From contig CM066288.1 of assembly GCA_033816765.1 (NCBI GenBank), forward strand, positions 1,612,001 through 1,676,000: a stretch of 64,000 nucleotides of DNA, in the 5' to 3' direction. The position numbers were made by a program, and so were the translations under genes. This DNA comes from Nothopassalora personata (taxonomy: Eukaryota; Ascomycota; Dothideomycetes; Mycosphaerellales; Mycosphaerellaceae). A model generated the notes under the pieces. It searched no databases, was not told the DNA's origin, and saw only the letters and a list, made by a program, of their open reading frames with translations. Each line of letters starts with the position of its first letter. Position 1 is the stretch's first letter. Shown piece after piece: positions 1-10,100 of the stretch.

Positions 1-1024
1 CGTGCAAAGTGGAGCCCCAAGAAAGATCGTGTGAATCTTTTAACGCGGCGTCTCCAGAACCATAAGGCTACGTTCACAATGATGCTCAACACACTACAGT
101 GGTGGGTAGTCGCCCTGTGAGCGCTTGGCCCATACACCTGGGCTCTGTACAGTAATGAAGTGAAGCGCAATATCAGACAGAAAAAAGTCTAAGCAACGGG
201 CTAAGGAACAACGTAAAGGGCTCTCTTCATGGTGGGAGGACCGTTGGCAGCGACCAGTAACTCTCGAGTCTCTGGGGGTCCCAAAGGCAGCCGATAGCCG
301 TGGCATCTTCGGTGTGCCCCTGGATGCGAGTGTTACATACGCCATTTTTGTTATCTCTCGAACCAATGACGAGGGCTCGTCTTACATTTATGGAGACGTA
401 CCCATAATACAAGCACAATGTGGTATTTTCCCTTAAAGAAAGAGGTAGGTGCGTCTAGCCCATGGAGGATCTCCATAATTCATCTGATTTGTGATAGGAA
501 CGGAAGTTCCGAGTATCTTTCTGAGGGGAGGATCGATCAGGCGCATTGAGGGACTCGAAGTGGCTTTTGATTCACCACCAAAGTATAGTAAAGCATTTGT
601 TTGGACTGGGCATACAATACATGACTGCGCCAGCATCCTTCTATGATACTATCGTGAGCTGCCAAAGCCCATTATACTCGTGAGCCTTTACGAAGCTTTT
701 CGTACGCCGTTCTGTGCCTATCGTAAGGATCCGACTATACCCGATCCCAAGGTCGAGCGATCGGTATGTATCGAAGAATGGCGTGCATCGAAAAGTGGCC
801 CAGATGAGGGACGAGACACCCGTTGCTCGAGGCGCCCTACTCTACCCCCACGTCTTTCTCCTGGGCGATGCCACGAAGTCCTAGGCAACCCTTCCATCAG
901 CATCAAAGCCGCAATCCAAACCTATTAAATACTTGTCGCCAAGCTGCATCTACTCTCGAGACAGGGCCTCCTCTACCTCCTGGACTTCTTAAGAGTCTTC
1001 ATCAGTCGATGGGAGCTCAAATTG
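1..1024. other. no convincing gene
   Basis: Short open frames occur on both strands but none has recognisable domains, a good start context or intron signals that join frames. The plus-strand frames between 680 and 928 and between 823 and 1206 overlap in different phases and look like chance frames. This stretch could contain the promoter of the gene starting at 1025. Confidence 0.4.
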
Positions 1025-1421
1025 ATGACATACACGAAGATGGTCACCGTCTACCAGCCCGCCATTCTAAGTCACCCATACCACCAGATATCCGCCGTCG
1101 ATCTGAGAGAAGCTCGGGAGATCCTGATATCCTTGCTACTGATGCAGGACGGAGTTCTTGGAGTCAAACAGTGCTTGGAGCCACAGTTCACGGGAGCCAA
1201 GACTAAAGGTATGCATGAAACTACGTGCTCGATCGATGGTACTGACTCTATACACAGATGTTGCTTCTCCGCCTTCGCTGAGACGTGCCCATAGTGCACC
1301 CGTAAGCCAAAGCAGAAGAACGCAGACCAGCACTCTGGTCAGAAGTAAAGCTGTATCGAGTCGACGGATTACAGGCGACAGCGGCAAGAGTGCGGCTCGT
1401 CCAAAATCAGCGTTTCGATGA
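1025..1421 (+). CDS. small hypothetical protein, two exons
   Basis: I do not recognise this gene. Exon 1 (1025-1208) and exon 2 (1258-1421) are joined by a 49-nt intron with a GTATGC donor and TACACAG acceptor; the phases match and give about 115 residues. The N-terminal half carries the stretch AILSHPYHQISAVDLREA, predicted helical. The C-terminal half is Ser/Arg-rich and probably disordered. The start could equally be the ATG at 1040, which gives a protein beginning MVTVYQPAIL. Upstream exons cannot be excluded. The order of a short conserved-looking helical head followed by a basic Ser-rich tail recalls lineage-specific fungal proteins of unknown role, but that is an impression rather than a family assignment. 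Confidence 0.45.
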
Positions 1422-1927
1422 CTTCTTCGCAGCTACGTTTCGTCGACGTGAGATACAGGTCCTGCAGGGCCTTCCTGTCGAGACACTTGGCGTTATATTT
1501 GTCGTGAGTGAGTTTTGGTTCGTCATATAAGATGAGGAACAAAGTCTACTCCTTTCTCGGATACTGGAAGCTAGGATGCGATAATTTCTTCGTCGTACTC
1601 AGCAGCAAAGGACCGCGAATGTTGTTCATCACCGAGCGCTTCGCCTCACTATCAAAGCCAACACTATTGCACGATCACGCTGGCGTACAGCTGTCTAGCA
1701 GAGGGTGAGGTAGATCACAAGAGTTACAGCGGATCGTCTTTCATCCGTCAACGCCATCGGGCCACAAAGGCCGAGAAAAGAGCCTTACACAGCTCTTCCC
1801 AGCTAAGCTCGTTACCAGACTTCACCATTTCACCTGCTAGCCCATCGAGCAAGAATTAGGTCGTCCTAGGGAAACGCCGAGCTACCACAAGATAGACTTC
1901 AACCGTGCTGTACGTGTGTCTCCAACC
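1422..1927. other. intergenic
   Basis: No gene supported. A 66-codon plus-strand frame at 1508-1708 starts at ATG but shows no recognisable motif. Confidence 0.4.
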
Positions 1928-2510
1928 TCAGACATCAAACTTGCGAAGAGTACGAGCGGCGTCAGCCTCGAGCTGCTCCTCCACCTTGCGCTTGTTGTGA
2001 CTATCTGGAACTGGTCATCTGTATCACCATCGAGCCACTCCCGGGCATCCTCCTCGGCGGTACCGTCGAGCTGATTGGTGTAGTTGAGGGCGAAAGCAAC
2101 CTTCATGATCTTCAGAACACCGTAGCAGAGAGCCGCGACGTCGCCGGAAGCGACATGATGGTCGGAAGATTCCTTGGTGAAGGTGTCGAGAAAGTAAACA
2201 ATTGCGCCGCGCTCGGTCTCCATGTCGTCGAGCTTGCTGCCACTGGCCAGACTTACGAGCAGCCCGATCTCGTCCAGGAAGGCAATGGTGATGTACTCTT
2301 CTGCTTGACGGTGAAAGGGCGCGCAGTGGGATGCGGCGGCCACCAGAAGCTGGCGCGTGTGATGTCGATGTGCACTTTGACACCGATTTGACTCGGAGCA
2401 CCCTCGTAGGTGGTGGACCGGGTGGCGGCGTCATCCTCATGGTATTGTCGTAGAGTTGAGCAAGCAGATCTTGCTGGTGGTGAGATCTCGTGGTAGTCGA
2501 CGTGAGGCAT
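1928..2510 (-). pseudogene. frameshifted relic of an unknown fungal gene
   Basis: Coding-like sequence runs on the minus strand but passes through three frames. The upstream part reads YEGAPSQIGVKVHIDITRAS, then FWW in one frame. At about 2340 it continues in another frame as HCAPFHRQAEEYITIAFLDE, then GAIVYFLDTFTKES and later ALCYGVLKIMKVAFALNY. Near 1990 it shifts again to KRKVEEQLEADAARTLRKFD before a TGA at 1928-1930. None of the junctions has room for a spliceosomal intron, so I read them as indels. The segments are good protein-like sequence with helical periodicity, so the source was probably a real, recently disabled gene. I cannot name the family. Sequencing error is the alternative explanation. 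Confidence 0.5.
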
Positions 2511-2642
2511 CTAAGCACTGGTCATATTCTGTCACCAAGAGCAACTGCATTGAGTGAACTCATTTACGTGGTGGATCGAGGGGGTTTTGAGGACGGCGGG
2601 GAAGAAGGGTTTGTGGTCAGAACCAACGAAAAACACCTATGA

Positions 2643-3110
2643 TTAGGTGGTCAAAAGCTCGCCTTGACAGTTCCAAAACTCCCCATTCCGTGGCCTCCGC
2701 ATGTTGGAACGGTAGATTGCGACTATGGCCTGAGCTTGATCAACCAGAAGACTCTGTTGTGCGAACAGATCTCCCGCTTTATCAACAATGAGACTGAAAT
2801 GGGCCTTGACTACGCCATTAATGCTCGCAGTCGAGATGACCCAAACATACGATACTGGAACTATCACCCACAGATCTACCTCGACATCATCGGCGCGAAG
2901 GATCTCTTGCTGGATATGACGACTCAGAAGACGCTCGAGATCAAGCTCTATGACAAAAGCAAGGCGACTTCGACAAATGCCAGGCGTGCATTCCGCATTG
3001 AGGAGATTCTGGTCCATGATCGGCCAAAAGACTATCGAGCACCACGACCTGACGATAAGGCATGGAGTCTATGGAGTTACAGGTGTGCCGGTATTGCAGA
3101 TCCGCCGTGA
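2643..3110. other. overlapping open frames, gene uncertain
   Basis: Both strands are open here. The plus frame (2664-3110) lacks an ATG at its left end (it begins at TTG) but contains protein-like sequence such as YWNYHPQIYLDIIGAKDLLL. The minus frame (2643-3017) starts at ATG and gives 124 residues with no recognised motif. A plus-strand exon of a spliced or decayed gene seems slightly more likely. I cannot assign a function. Confidence 0.2.
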
Positions 3111-3620
3111 TACGAGTACGTCTGGAGCTTGAAGTTCGATGAGTATGGTCGTATTGGCTGCTTGAGCCGACAGCTGGTAACGAAGTGGACTGCGATGATG
3201 TGGTAAGGGTCCTCGTTGTGGTATATGCTGCCCTAGCCGGCGTGGGTACTGGTTTCGATTGCTGCCGTGGGTGGCATAGTACGGCGCTGGGTCAAGATGA
3301 GGAGGGCGGCGGCTGAGAATGGGAAGCTTCCCTTGTGGACGAAGCGGAGCAAGGCCTGAAATTGCGGCTTCCCGACACCATCCCAAAAGCCTGCTCACTG
3401 CGAGGCTCCATGTGCCGCGACTTCAGCTTCATCCATGATTCACACGCCACTTCTTTCGCGAGCAGCGAGACTCACAGAAAACTGATATAACCTGTCCAAG
3501 GATGTGGTGTCTTCATCGCACTATCAACTCAACGACGTATCACTGCCTTCATAGCACCAGTGACGCCGCTATTGCACAAGCAGCCTCGAAGCATATACCA
3601 GAACCCAAACCGACAACATC
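3111..3620. other. intergenic, 5' side of the F-box gene
   Basis: No gene supported. The stretch just before 3621 is A/C-rich, as is common in fungal leaders. Confidence 0.35.
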
Positions 3621-4563
3621 ATGAATCCAGGACCAATGGTTGAGCAACAGCAACTAGCTACAGAGTGTTCATACGGCGGCACCACAGTGTTCGGGATCCA
3701 AGAGTTATTGGAGGAACTCCTGAAGCATTTACCGCCAGGAGCAATACTCCGACTCCAGAGGGTTTGCAAGAACTGGTACTACACCATGAAAACTGCGCAC
3801 TTCAAAAGATTGCTATTCCTGCTCCCAGTTGCCACCACTGAGGTCTGGGACATCGACAGGAGAGCTGCGCATGGACGCACTCATGGCGATCGAGGGCAAG
3901 TCGTGCTCGGGAGAAGAGTTGGCATACCCGTGTCGCCGCCTAGCAAGCTCCCCGTGCCGTGCAAAAGATACAGCTCGAGAGCCCTGGGACGATCACGAGA
4001 ATCAACGGAGACTGTGCGGGTCCCGATCCACTTCAACCCGCTCATCTTCGACCAAAGGCCAGAGGACAAGGCGGACGATATCGATGAGCGAGCCTCGCGT
4101 CATGCGTGTGCCGAGGTCTCTCTGTATGATTGGGGTCTTAGGTATGTGCTCAACCAGATCCGAATATATCTCGAGCGTTACTAACATCGTGTGTTGCAGA
4201 GACGAAGAGCCTCGTCCATGGCATGACATGTTACTCACGCAGCCAGCATGTCGCGTTGTGCGGGTACAAGTCTTGGGTAATCACCAGGGGCTCAGCGGAG
4301 GACACTCAGCACTGACCGATGATTTCCTGTTCTCAGAACCAGAGGGAGTGCGTCTCGGACAAGTCGTGGCAGCCATGAAGAAGCGATTCTCATACATCGA
4401 GCGTGGCAAGGTCTCCGTCGACTACATCACGATCTTCGTACCCGCGGCGATCGAGGTCATGGAAGGCGACGAGCAGGAGATCGAGCGGCGCACCAAGTTT
4501 CACGAGGAGGACATGCGTATCCGGCAGTCTCTAGTCGCTCCCTGGGCTCCGAGCATTGAGTGA
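3621..4563 (+). CDS. F-box domain protein
   Basis: Two exons, 3621-4141 and 4200-4563, flank a 58-nt intron (GTATGT donor, GTTGCAG acceptor, CTAAC branch site). The product is about 294 residues. An F-box-like helix set lies near the N-terminus (residues about 20-55: VFGIQELLEELLKHLPPGAI, then RLQRVCKNWYYTMK), the pattern that binds Skp1 in SCF ubiquitin ligases. The second exon contains WHDMLLTQPACRVVRVQVLG, a block typical of a large family of Dothideomycete F-box proteins whose C-terminal part is thought to select substrates. The substrate is unknown. The gene converges on its neighbour, with only 14 bp between the two stop codons, so the transcripts probably overlap at their 3' ends. Confidence 0.85.
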
Positions 4564-4577
4564 GCGGTCCTGTCCAC

Positions 4578-5058
4578 TCAATCTCCCAGTCTCAAAGTCA
4601 GCACAAGGAGGGTGACATAAGCAGCTATGCTGAGACTAGTCAGCACAACGACGACATTGCCGCTAGTCTTGAAGCTACAATTCATTTAGCGATCCGAAAA
4701 TCTTGAGAAGCGCATGTGCTTCATACCGTTTCCTGCTGGTCCCATCGTCGCCTATCTCCGTGAAGAATTGCCTATTGGACTGCATTCGCCGAAAGGCGCT
4801 TACTCCAAGTACACCAGCGCCATAGACGGCAAACAGCGCGCCTATGCTATAGAACTCGCTGGTGAAGATCTTGAGCACGACCAGTGCGAAGCTGAACTGG
4901 CTCAGGCTTGTCCGGATATACGCTCCCTCAAAGGTTCGTTGTGCTGCACGGATCTCAACCAGTTCCTGAGGTGTGAGGATGACGGATCTTGCCCGGTGGA
5001 GTCGCAGGTGGTAGCGATTCTGGGCGTGACGCGTCTGTTCGCGATTAGGAGGATACAT
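4578..5058 (-). CDS. DUF202-like small membrane protein
   Basis: Exon 1 (5058-4727) and exon 2 (4674-4578) are joined across a 52-nt intron (GTATGA donor, CTAAATG branch-like site, TTGTAG acceptor), giving about 142 residues. The core reads TPQELVEIRAAQRTFEGAYI, then RTSLSQFSFALVVLKIF, two further hydrophobic segments, and after the splice FKTSGNVVVVLTSLSIAAYV. This matches the layout of fungal DUF202 proteins: a conserved RAAQRTFEGAYIRT block followed by three membrane helices. Without the intron the frame ends early, in a tail that lacks the last helix. The frame stays open upstream to about 5508 but is low-complexity Pro/Ser/Thr, so I start at the ATG at 5058. The function of the family in fungi is unknown. 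Confidence 0.75.
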
Positions 5059-5573
5059 AGGACAATAATAATAAAGTGCTCTTTGGGAAGACTGGGGAAG
5101 GGGCAGGTGAGGTGCAGCTCGAGGGTGGCAGGGATATACCCGCTGATCTGGGGGCACCGTACCAAGGATGATCTGATCTGAGAGAGAGGGTTGCGATACA
5201 CACCTCGAACATGGTCGCTTAGCTTGTTCTCCGCACACCGATCTACCCGCGATGGTGGGCAGCTGGGCAGGTGGGCAGGTGGGCGGCGGTGATGAAGGCG
5301 TGGAGGTGCGGGTGCAGTGCTGGCTGTCAAGATTGGCGAGGTGGTGGTGGGTGGGTTCCGACGCGCTAGAGCAGAAAGAGCTACCCAACCACACAACGAT
5401 TCTTGCCAAACGCCCTGCGCCTGTACCCTCCCCTACACCCGCCGGGATGTGTGGCAGAGCGGAGATGGATGGAAAAAGCCGTGGCGGTGGGCTGCGGGTA
5501 GTGGTCATCTCCCACCTGCGCCAGCATCAGGGCGAGCTGCTCTTTCCACACTGTTCTGTTCTGTAGCCACCTC
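5059..5573. other. intergenic, GC-rich
   Basis: This stretch lies between the divergent DUF202-like gene and the RNase H1 gene. It contains short GGGCAGGT-type direct repeats near 5258-5285. Long open frames exist on both strands but have low-complexity composition. It probably holds the DUF202-like gene's promoter. Confidence 0.4.
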
Positions 5574-5690
5574 CTCACTCCCTCTCACTCCCTCTCACTC
5601 CCTCTCACTCCCTCTCACTCCCTCTCACTCCCTCTCACTCCCTCTCACTCCCTCTCACTCCCTCCCACCCTCCCTCACTCCCTCCCTCCC
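5574..5690. repeat. minisatellite, unit CTCACTCCCT
   Basis: A run of near-perfect 10-bp units (CTCACTCCCT) starts at about 5574 and decays into CTCCCTCCC-type polypyrimidine near 5690. It lies about 210 bp upstream of the RNase H1 start codon. Such polypyrimidine tracts are common in fungal promoters and 5' leaders and are length-polymorphic. Confidence 0.9.
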
Positions 5691-5897
5691 TTCACCTCTA
5701 CGCTGCATCGACTCCGCCGGCCTGCTCGCAGGCTACAAGCAGTCTGGCAAGCATTCACATCAGCTCTACCTTCACGTGTCAGATCACCTTTAGCTCCTCC
5801 CAAATGTCCGGTTAGGAGCTCTATCAGGCTCGCACCACTATTCTGCCTCAGCAATTTCGCATTCATCCAGCGCACTCCCGGAGTATCTCCATCGGAC

Positions 5898-7208
5898 ATG
5901 GTACTAATGGCAGACAACATGAGCTCCAATGGCTTCACCGCCGTCAACCCGACACCTTCCTCCTCAGTAGCACCCGCACCCGCACCCGCACCTTCACCTT
6001 CTACCGCGGGCACCAAGAGGAAACGCGATCCCAAAGCTGCCCTCAAGTTCTACGCGGTTCGTGTCGGCAAGGCACCAGGCATCTACCATTCCTGGGCTGA
6101 ATGTCTCGACCAAGTCCGTGGCTTCCCGAAGGCCATGTTCAAGTCCTTCACCTCCCTTACCGACGCCGAGAACTTCCTCAACAATATGGGTAGTAGCTCC
6201 GAAGCGAAGGTGACCAAGTACTATGGCGTGCAGCGAGGCCGTAACCCAGGCGTCTACACAAGCTGGCAAGACGTGCTAAATCAGATCAGAGGCTGGAAGG
6301 GACCTAAGCACAGGGGCTTCAAGACGAGGACAGAGGCGGAGCAATATGTCGCAGAGGGTCGGAGACCAGCATGTGATGCGGATGTGGCTGTGGGTAGCAT
6401 CGAGCCTGCAGAGCCACCTGCTAAGAAGGCCAAGAGCAAGTCGAAGACGGGCGGTCTCGAGGATGAGAGTAGCCCTCCACTGTTCTTCGAGCAGGGAGAG
6501 TACGAGCCAGGCGAAGCACCTTTGGGTGAAGATGCAGAAGACGGCTTCGACGCTTCGATCACCCTTGACCACACCACCGGCGGAGCACGCTACAAGACAC
6601 GAGAAGAGCGGGAGCGAGTCACATACCAGGTCACTCGTCCGGTCAAAGATGCGCCCATACGAATCTACACCGATGGAAGCTCACTCGGCAACGGCAAGCT
6701 GAGCGCATGGGGTGGTGTGGGTGTCTACTTCGGCCCAGGTGATAGACGGAACATAAGCGAACCACTCTCAGGCACCAAGCAAACCAACAACCGCGCCGAG
6801 CTCACAGCCATCGTCCGAGCTCTCGAAGTCGCACCCAAGGACAGGAGAATTGTCATTGTCAGTGACAGCAAATACGCCATCGACTGCGTGACGGACTGGT
6901 TCGTCAATTGGCAGCGCAACGACTGGGTCAACTCGGCACGCAAGCCGGTAGAGAACAAAGACCTCGTGCAGAAGATCCTCGACATGCTGGAGGAGCGGTT
7001 CCGACTGAACGAGCATCGCATGGAGGACGGGAGTCCTGTCGATCCGGCGGACAAGCGAGCTCACTGGGACCGTGGTCCGGGAGGTGTGAGGTTCGAGTGG
7101 GTCAAGGGTCACGAAAAGGACGCGGGCAATACTGCCGCGGACCAGCTGGCCGTCGATGGTGCTCGCAGCGCTCAAGAATTGGGCCAGGACACGAGCTTCC
7201 ACGACTAG
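5898..7208 (+). CDS. rnh1: ribonuclease H1 with two hybrid-binding domains
   Basis: Single exon, 436 residues. The enzyme degrades the RNA strand of RNA:DNA hybrids and removes R-loops and primer remnants. Two N-terminal hybrid-binding (viroplasmin-like) domains lie at about residues 49-93 (FYAVRVGKAPGIYHSW) and 106-150 (KYYGVQRGRNPGVYTSW). A KRKR basic patch at about 39-42 may be a nuclear signal. After a charged linker, the catalytic domain (about 252-425) shows all four metal ligands: D258 in IYTDGSS, E300 in NNRAEL, D322 in VSDSKYA and D414 in GNTAADQLA. Many eukaryotic RNase H1 proteins have one hybrid-binding domain; yeast Rnh1 has two, as here. The start could also be the internal Met at residue 4 or 7. 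No clear mitochondrial leader is visible. Confidence 0.93.
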   Translation: MVLMADNMSSNGFTAVNPTPSSSVAPAPAPAPSPSTAGTKRKRDPKAALKFYAVRVGKAPGIYHSWAECLDQVRGFPKAMFKSFTSLTDAENFLNNMGSSSEAKVTKYYGVQRGRNPGVYTSWQDVLNQIRGWKGPKHRGFKTRTEAEQYVAEGRRPACDADVAVGSIEPAEPPAKKAKSKSKTGGLEDESSPPLFFEQGEYEPGEAPLGEDAEDGFDASITLDHTTGGARYKTREERERVTYQVTRPVKDAPIRIYTDGSSLGNGKLSAWGGVGVYFGPGDRRNISEPLSGTKQTNNRAELTAIVRALEVAPKDRRIVIVSDSKYAIDCVTDWFVNWQRNDWVNSARKPVENKDLVQKILDMLEERFRLNEHRMEDGSPVDPADKRAHWDRGPGGVRFEWVKGHEKDAGNTAADQLAVDGARSAQELGQDTSFHD

Positions 7209-7520
7209 AGCTCATTGGTAGCCACGGTAGGTTAGCACGCTCGATTTTGAGGAGCAAACGTCAGAAGGTCACCGAGACGCAACCTCAGTGCCTTAAGGGG
7301 CTGACAGCTTGCGCCAAAACCCTGATGGCTGCAAAACCATACTACGCGCTTGACCCTTTGTCAGCGAAGATTGAGCCACGACGCCATGACAAGTACCGCA
7401 GTACTGTTCGAACGTCGTTAGAATAATGCACAATCCACTTGCGGTTCAACGAAAGTGAGCCTAACAATTCATGGGTCATGGAATGATACAGTACATCACC
7501 TTCCTCGCTCAGCTACAGCA
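7209..7520. other. intergenic
   Basis: Nothing recognised. This is the 3' flank of both the RNase H1 gene and the small minus-strand gene that follows. Confidence 0.4.
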
Positions 7521-7920
7521 CTACTTGCTCCCCAGTACCTGATCCGCAGCATTCTGCACGGCATTATGGAACTCTGAACCGCTGGACTGCTTCGTTGCTT
7601 CAGATTGTCCGCTGATTGAATCCGCACCGGATGCTGCTCCGGCGTTGAAAGCCCCGTTGGAACTCGCTGATGTTGACGAGGACGACTGGTTGGACGCGCC
7701 GAACTGTGGAAGATCGATGTTAGTGATCAATTCGACGTCGGTTAGTGTTGGACTAATGTACACGAGCGGCGTCAGTCTTCGCGTCTTCGTAGATTCCGTC
7801 TGTGAGGTCTTGGTTCTTCAAGGCTCTGCGAGTATTCTGTCAGTCTCGGCGATGCCATTTGATTTAGTCGTGTGGGACTTACGCAGAAGCGCCTCGATCC
7901 ATGGCACTTTCCTCTGCCAT
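7521..7920 (-). CDS. small hypothetical protein, three exons
   Basis: Three short exons are assembled from strong splice signals: 7920-7883, 7825-7762 and 7703-7521. The first intron is GTAAGT...CGCAG (57 nt). The second is GTACAT...CCACAG (58 nt) with a CTAAC branch site. The joined product is 94 residues, begins MAEESAMDRGASAALKNQDL, continues through a Ser/Ala/Gly-rich middle and ends in an amphipathic segment (HNAVQNAADQVLG). There is no signal peptide or membrane helix. Without splicing the third exon would read as an 80-residue frame lacking a proper start, so the spliced model is preferred. I do not recognise a family. The composition suggests a largely disordered small protein. Confidence 0.55.
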
Positions 7921-8435
7921 TGTCACAATTTCTCGGCTTGATATAGGTCAAGGACCAGAATGCGCAAAGCTACAAAGGACAACGAGCACAATGTATAAGT
8001 TATCACCTGTATCGTCACATTCACGTCTTGGAGGCGCGAGGATGTCACAAAGTGGGTCCCATCCCCGTGTGAGCTCCACGTTTGAATAGCACGATCCACG
8101 TCATGTTCCGCACACGAGCCGGGTGTCAGCACATCTTCCCAGCTGCCTCCGCGAGATGTGATTGTGAGGGGTAGGCGTGTAAGCCGTCTCAAATGTCGAA
8201 AGGAGCCTGCACCTATTGGAATGCATGACGTGATGGAAGGCAGGGGCCGGTATGACCCTCGAGAAGCCGGGTGACACGACGGAAGTCGTTGTGATGTGGC
8301 CACGGCAGTGGTACCGAGCCGGTATGCTAAGTATGCTATATGATACATTCGTTAGATTGTTCGTGATATCCCGTGAGGGCGTTGATCGTCTTGGTGCAAT
8401 GTATCCATTGTCCTGCAGCCATTATGGTCCATACT
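7921..8435. other. intergenic
   Basis: No gene supported. It separates the small gene's 5' end from the 3' end of the rhodopsin-like gene, so part is promoter for the former. Confidence 0.4.
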
Positions 8436-10100
8436 TTAGAACATGTTCCCTTCGTCGTAGAACGAGCTATCACCTTTGCTGGGTCCTCGAGATGTAGAAG
8501 GTCGATGTGCTGGCGGCGAAAGCGGTGGGTTCCTCCTCGCCGGTTCCAGATGATTTGATCTCGCCTGTGAGTCTGGCCTCATCCCTGAATGCGGTCTCAT
8601 CTGTTTTGCAGTCTTCAACCAGTCTTCTGAGCCCATTCTGCGACGATCATTCCGGTTAAGGTCTTTCCGTATGCTATCACGCTTGGGCGGCGGTTGAGTC
8701 ATCTGGTTGACGATGTGAGGGACAGGCCGCGAGATTGGCTGGTCCCGGACACTAGGTTGACGTGCAACGTCGGGTCTCTTACCACTCATCGTACGACTCT
8801 TCTCTCGGCGTAGTCGCTTGCTCTTCGACCTGAGCAGTTGAGTGGTGCTGCCTTTCGTGCTTGTGCTTGGAACTGCACTGCCTGGAGTGCCGGTCTCGGC
8901 CATTGGGCTAGTCATCGCGCTTCGTCCAGAGACATCTCCTGGAGATATGCCCATCTTACTCATCACTCGGGCGTTGTTGAACACTGGCGTGAGGCTGAAG
9001 TAGCTTCTGATACTTCCCCTTTCGAGGTCCTCCATTTCGTGGTGGGTGCGTTGCCGGACTGGCTCCCAGTCTCCAAACAGAGCATCCGAGCCTCGACTCT
9101 TGTGCATTGTGTCTAAAGCATTTCTGGCTCTGCTCCCGAAACTCATGCTTCTCGCAGTAGTGTTGTTGGTTTTATCCATCAACGACCGGAATAAGGGACG
9201 CAATGTTGCTGCTGCCGCTGCCGATATGCCGAGGCCGCACTCAATGATAGACAGTATGCAAATGTCTAGAGCAGTATTGAAGAAGTTCGGCCCCGCTTGC
9301 AGGCCGTGAATGTAGGGTATTCTGACGATCGAGACAATACTGCCACCACAGGCCAAGCAGAGGATGAGGCCAGCGCTAAGCTTCGTAGCTAGAGGCATGG
9401 ATGCCTTCACAAGGGTGAAGATGGGGAGAATGGCGAAGACCCAGTCGGTAATGGCATTGATCGCCGAACCCGTCACTTGTATTTTGTAAGTCGTGTCATG
9501 AGGCATGCACACCCCCTTGATCTCGTTCTCGAGGTACTGTGATGGATCCCCGCAATTCAAGATGGCCACGAAAAAGAGGACAGTACCATAAAGGGTATTG
9601 ATGTAGATTGTCGCATGGACGGCATAGCGCTGCCAGGCTCTGATGACAAGGCGCAGGTAGAAGATGCCCATAGAGATCTTAAAGAAGACCATAGTTCCGA
9701 CGTATAGTGCGAAACTCGAAACCACCATCTGTGTATCCGTTAGTCTCGCAATAAAGCAACGGGCGAGAGGTCATTGTACGTCGACAAGACTAGCAAGAGC
9801 CGGAAGATCCAGTTCGTTGGGCTTGTGACCACCACCCACAGTCTCAATCAGGACGACGACTGTACAGTATCCCGTAAAGCTGATCTGAGTATCAAATTAG
9901 CTTCTGTCAAGAGTAGAGCACGAAATGCTGACCGCTGCCACGAGAAGAAGAGCATCATCCCAGCCGAAACTTCGAACCATTGCGACTCGAACCCATAGAC
10001 GCAGGCTCATCGTGATCCAAGCACTAAGGACGAAGATTGCAACAGTAGCAAAAACGCCATTGCGGGCGGTGGTGCTCTCAGGAGCATTGAAGTAAGCCAT
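8436..10100 (-). CDS. fungal rhodopsin-domain (SAT4/Pth11-like) membrane protein
   Basis: Three exons: 10100-9933, 9884-9780 and 9728-8436. The introns have GTCAGC...CTCAG and GTACAA...ACACAG ends and CTAAT/CTAAC branch sites. The product is 521 residues. The N-terminal 300 residues hold seven hydrophobic helices with hallmarks of the fungal integral-membrane rhodopsin domain: RSFGWDDALLL after helix 2, GGGHK in the first long loop, FFKISMGIFYLRL, a conserved-type Cys-containing loop (LNCGDPSQ), AITDWVFAILPIF and NTALDICILSIIECGLGI. The remaining ~220 residues are a basic, Ser/Arg/Pro-rich cytoplasmic tail. These proteins are typical of Pezizomycotina and some act as G-protein-coupled sensors (Pth11 group). 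No CFEM domain or signal peptide is present. The ligand is unknown. Confidence 0.88.

Noticed and set aside
4675..5508. A 277-residue minus-strand protein ending shortly after the DUF202-like core
   Set aside because: Its last residues are translated intron and its first half is low-complexity. The spliced model restores the conserved third membrane helix.
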